This document shows positions 62,956 through 64,000 of a DNA stretch of 64,000 bases, one piece after another; position 1 is the stretch's first letter; every line of letters starts with the position of its first letter. Source of the stretch: Antilocapra americana (taxonomy: Eukaryota; Chordata; Mammalia; Artiodactyla; Antilocapridae). The notes beneath the pieces were generated by a model, which worked only from the letters and a program-made list of their open reading frames with translations, did no database searches and was not told where the DNA came from. The translations under genes were made by a program, and so were the position numbers. The stretch covers positions 2,019,126 to 2,083,125 of the forward strand of contig ML661900.1 of assembly GCA_007570785.1 (NCBI GenBank). The letters run 5' to 3'.

Positions 62956-64000
62956 CTTTTTTTTTTTTCTATTAGTTTTGCCATAAAATGACATGATATC
63001 GCCATGGGTTTACATATGCTCCCCTTCCAGAACCCCCTCCCTCCTCCCTCCCTCCTCCCTCCCCCCGGGGACATCTCAGTGCACCAGCCCCGAGCATCAA
63101 TCCTGGGCTGGCGATTGATTTCACATATGATAATTAACATGTTTCAATGCCATTCTCCCATATCATCCCACCCCTGCCCTCATCCACAGAGTCCACGAGT
63201 CTATTCTATACATCTGCGTTCCTTTTGCTGTCTCGCATGCTGGGTTCTCGTTACCGTCTTTCTAAATTCCATATATATGCGTTAGTATACTGTATTGTTG
63301 TTTTTCCTTCTGGCTTACTTCACTCTGGATAATGGGCTCCAGTTCCGTCCCCCTGAATAGAACTGATTCAAATGAATTTTTTTTTTAATGCTGAGTAATA
63401 TTCCATTGTGTATATGTACCACAGCTTTCTTATCCATTCGTCAGTTGATGGGCATCTAGGTTGCTTCCATGTCCTGGCTATTGTAAACAATGCAGCGATG
63501 AACATTGGGGTACATGTGGCTCTTTCAATTCTGGTTTCCTCGGTGTCTATGCCCAGCAGTGGGATTGCTGGGTCATATGGCAGGTCTATTTGCAGTTTTT
63601 TAAGGAACCTCCACACTGTTTTCCATATGGCTGTACTAGTTTGCATTCCCACCAACATGTAAGAGGGTTCCCTTTTCTCCACATCCTCTCCAGCATTTAT
63701 TGCTTGTAGATTTTTGGATTACAGCCATTCTGACTGGTGTAAAGTGGTACTTCATTGTGGTTTTGATTTGCATTTCTCTGATAATGAGTGATGTTGAGCA
63801 TCTTTTCATGTGTTTGTTAGCCATTTTTATGTCTTCTTTGGAGAAATGTCTGTTAAGTTCTTTGGCCCACTTTTTGATTGGGTCGTTTATTTTTCTAGAA
63901 TGGAGCTGCAGGAGTTGCTTGTATATTTTTGAGATTAATTGTTTGTCCATTGCTTCATTGGTTATTATTTTCTCCCATTCTGAAGGCTGTCTTTTCACCT
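62956..64000 (-). mobile_element. Young ruminant L1 3' end, antisense, running off the window
   Basis: A poly-T run at about 62956-62968 is the reversed tail. Then come the 3' untranslated region (with a pyrimidine-rich CCCTCC block at 63040-63066) and ORF2 C-terminus. Frame 63636-63998 encodes [20 protein letters not shown], and frame 63368-63682 encodes STDEWIRKLWYIYTMEYYSA. The two frames are separated by a frameshift near 63660. The untranslated part closely resembles 24068-24512. Confidence 0.9.

Overview
The window is intronic and exonic DNA of a ruminant (bovid) nuclear genome. The evidence is the repeat content: six BovB (RTE) LINE copies or fragments, many Bov-tA and dimeric Bov-A2 SINEs, ruminant L1 3' ends, a CHR-type tRNA-derived SINE and a bovid-style class II endogenous retrovirus LTR. 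I cannot separate cattle from buffalo, sheep or goat by eye. No bacterial or viral gene system, CRISPR array, rRNA or functional tRNA is visible.

The host gene is OTUD7A (Cezanne-2, an OTU-family deubiquitinase) on the plus strand. Two coding exons are present: 41387-41569 (end of the N-terminal UBA-like domain plus linker) and 49219-49437 (linker and start of the OTU domain). Both have AG/GT borders and matching phase 1 junctions. The catalytic cysteine, the rest of the OTU domain and the A20-type zinc finger lie downstream of this window. Positions 1-41386 are upstream intron (at least 41.4 kb), 41570-49218 is a complete 7,649-bp intron, and 49438-64000 is the start of the next intron.

Layout. 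0-6 kb: CA-rich low complexity, then a roughly 4-kb BovB and an L1 3' end, both antisense to the gene. 6-11 kb: an old sense L1 and little else. 11.5-16.4 kb: a decayed hAT (Charlie/Buster-like) DNA transposon with a recognisable BED-finger transposase reading antisense, cut by two SINEs. 16.5-17.9 kb: an internal BovB reverse-transcriptase fragment. 18.8-28 kb: MaLR LTR, several L1 pieces, a BovB 3' end and an LTR. 28.6-31.3 kb: an L1 with a classical twin-priming 5' inversion. 31.5-34.9 kb: a PPP4R3-family cDNA fragment joined head-on to a 5'-truncated BovB. 36.2-40.9 kb: repeat-poor intron just upstream of the first exon. 42-47 kb: old L1, CHR SINE and an LTR-like repeat. 50.7-54 kb: another repeat-poor stretch. 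54-60.8 kb: two sense BovB copies, the second carrying a fairly intact AP-endonuclease ORF and split by a solo LTR with a perfect 6-bp target duplication. 60.9-64 kb: SINEs, old L1 and a young ruminant L1 3' end running off the window.

The only functional protein-coding sequence I can support is the two OTUD7A exons. Everything else recognised is transposon-derived, and its main interest is insertion mechanism and relative dating.
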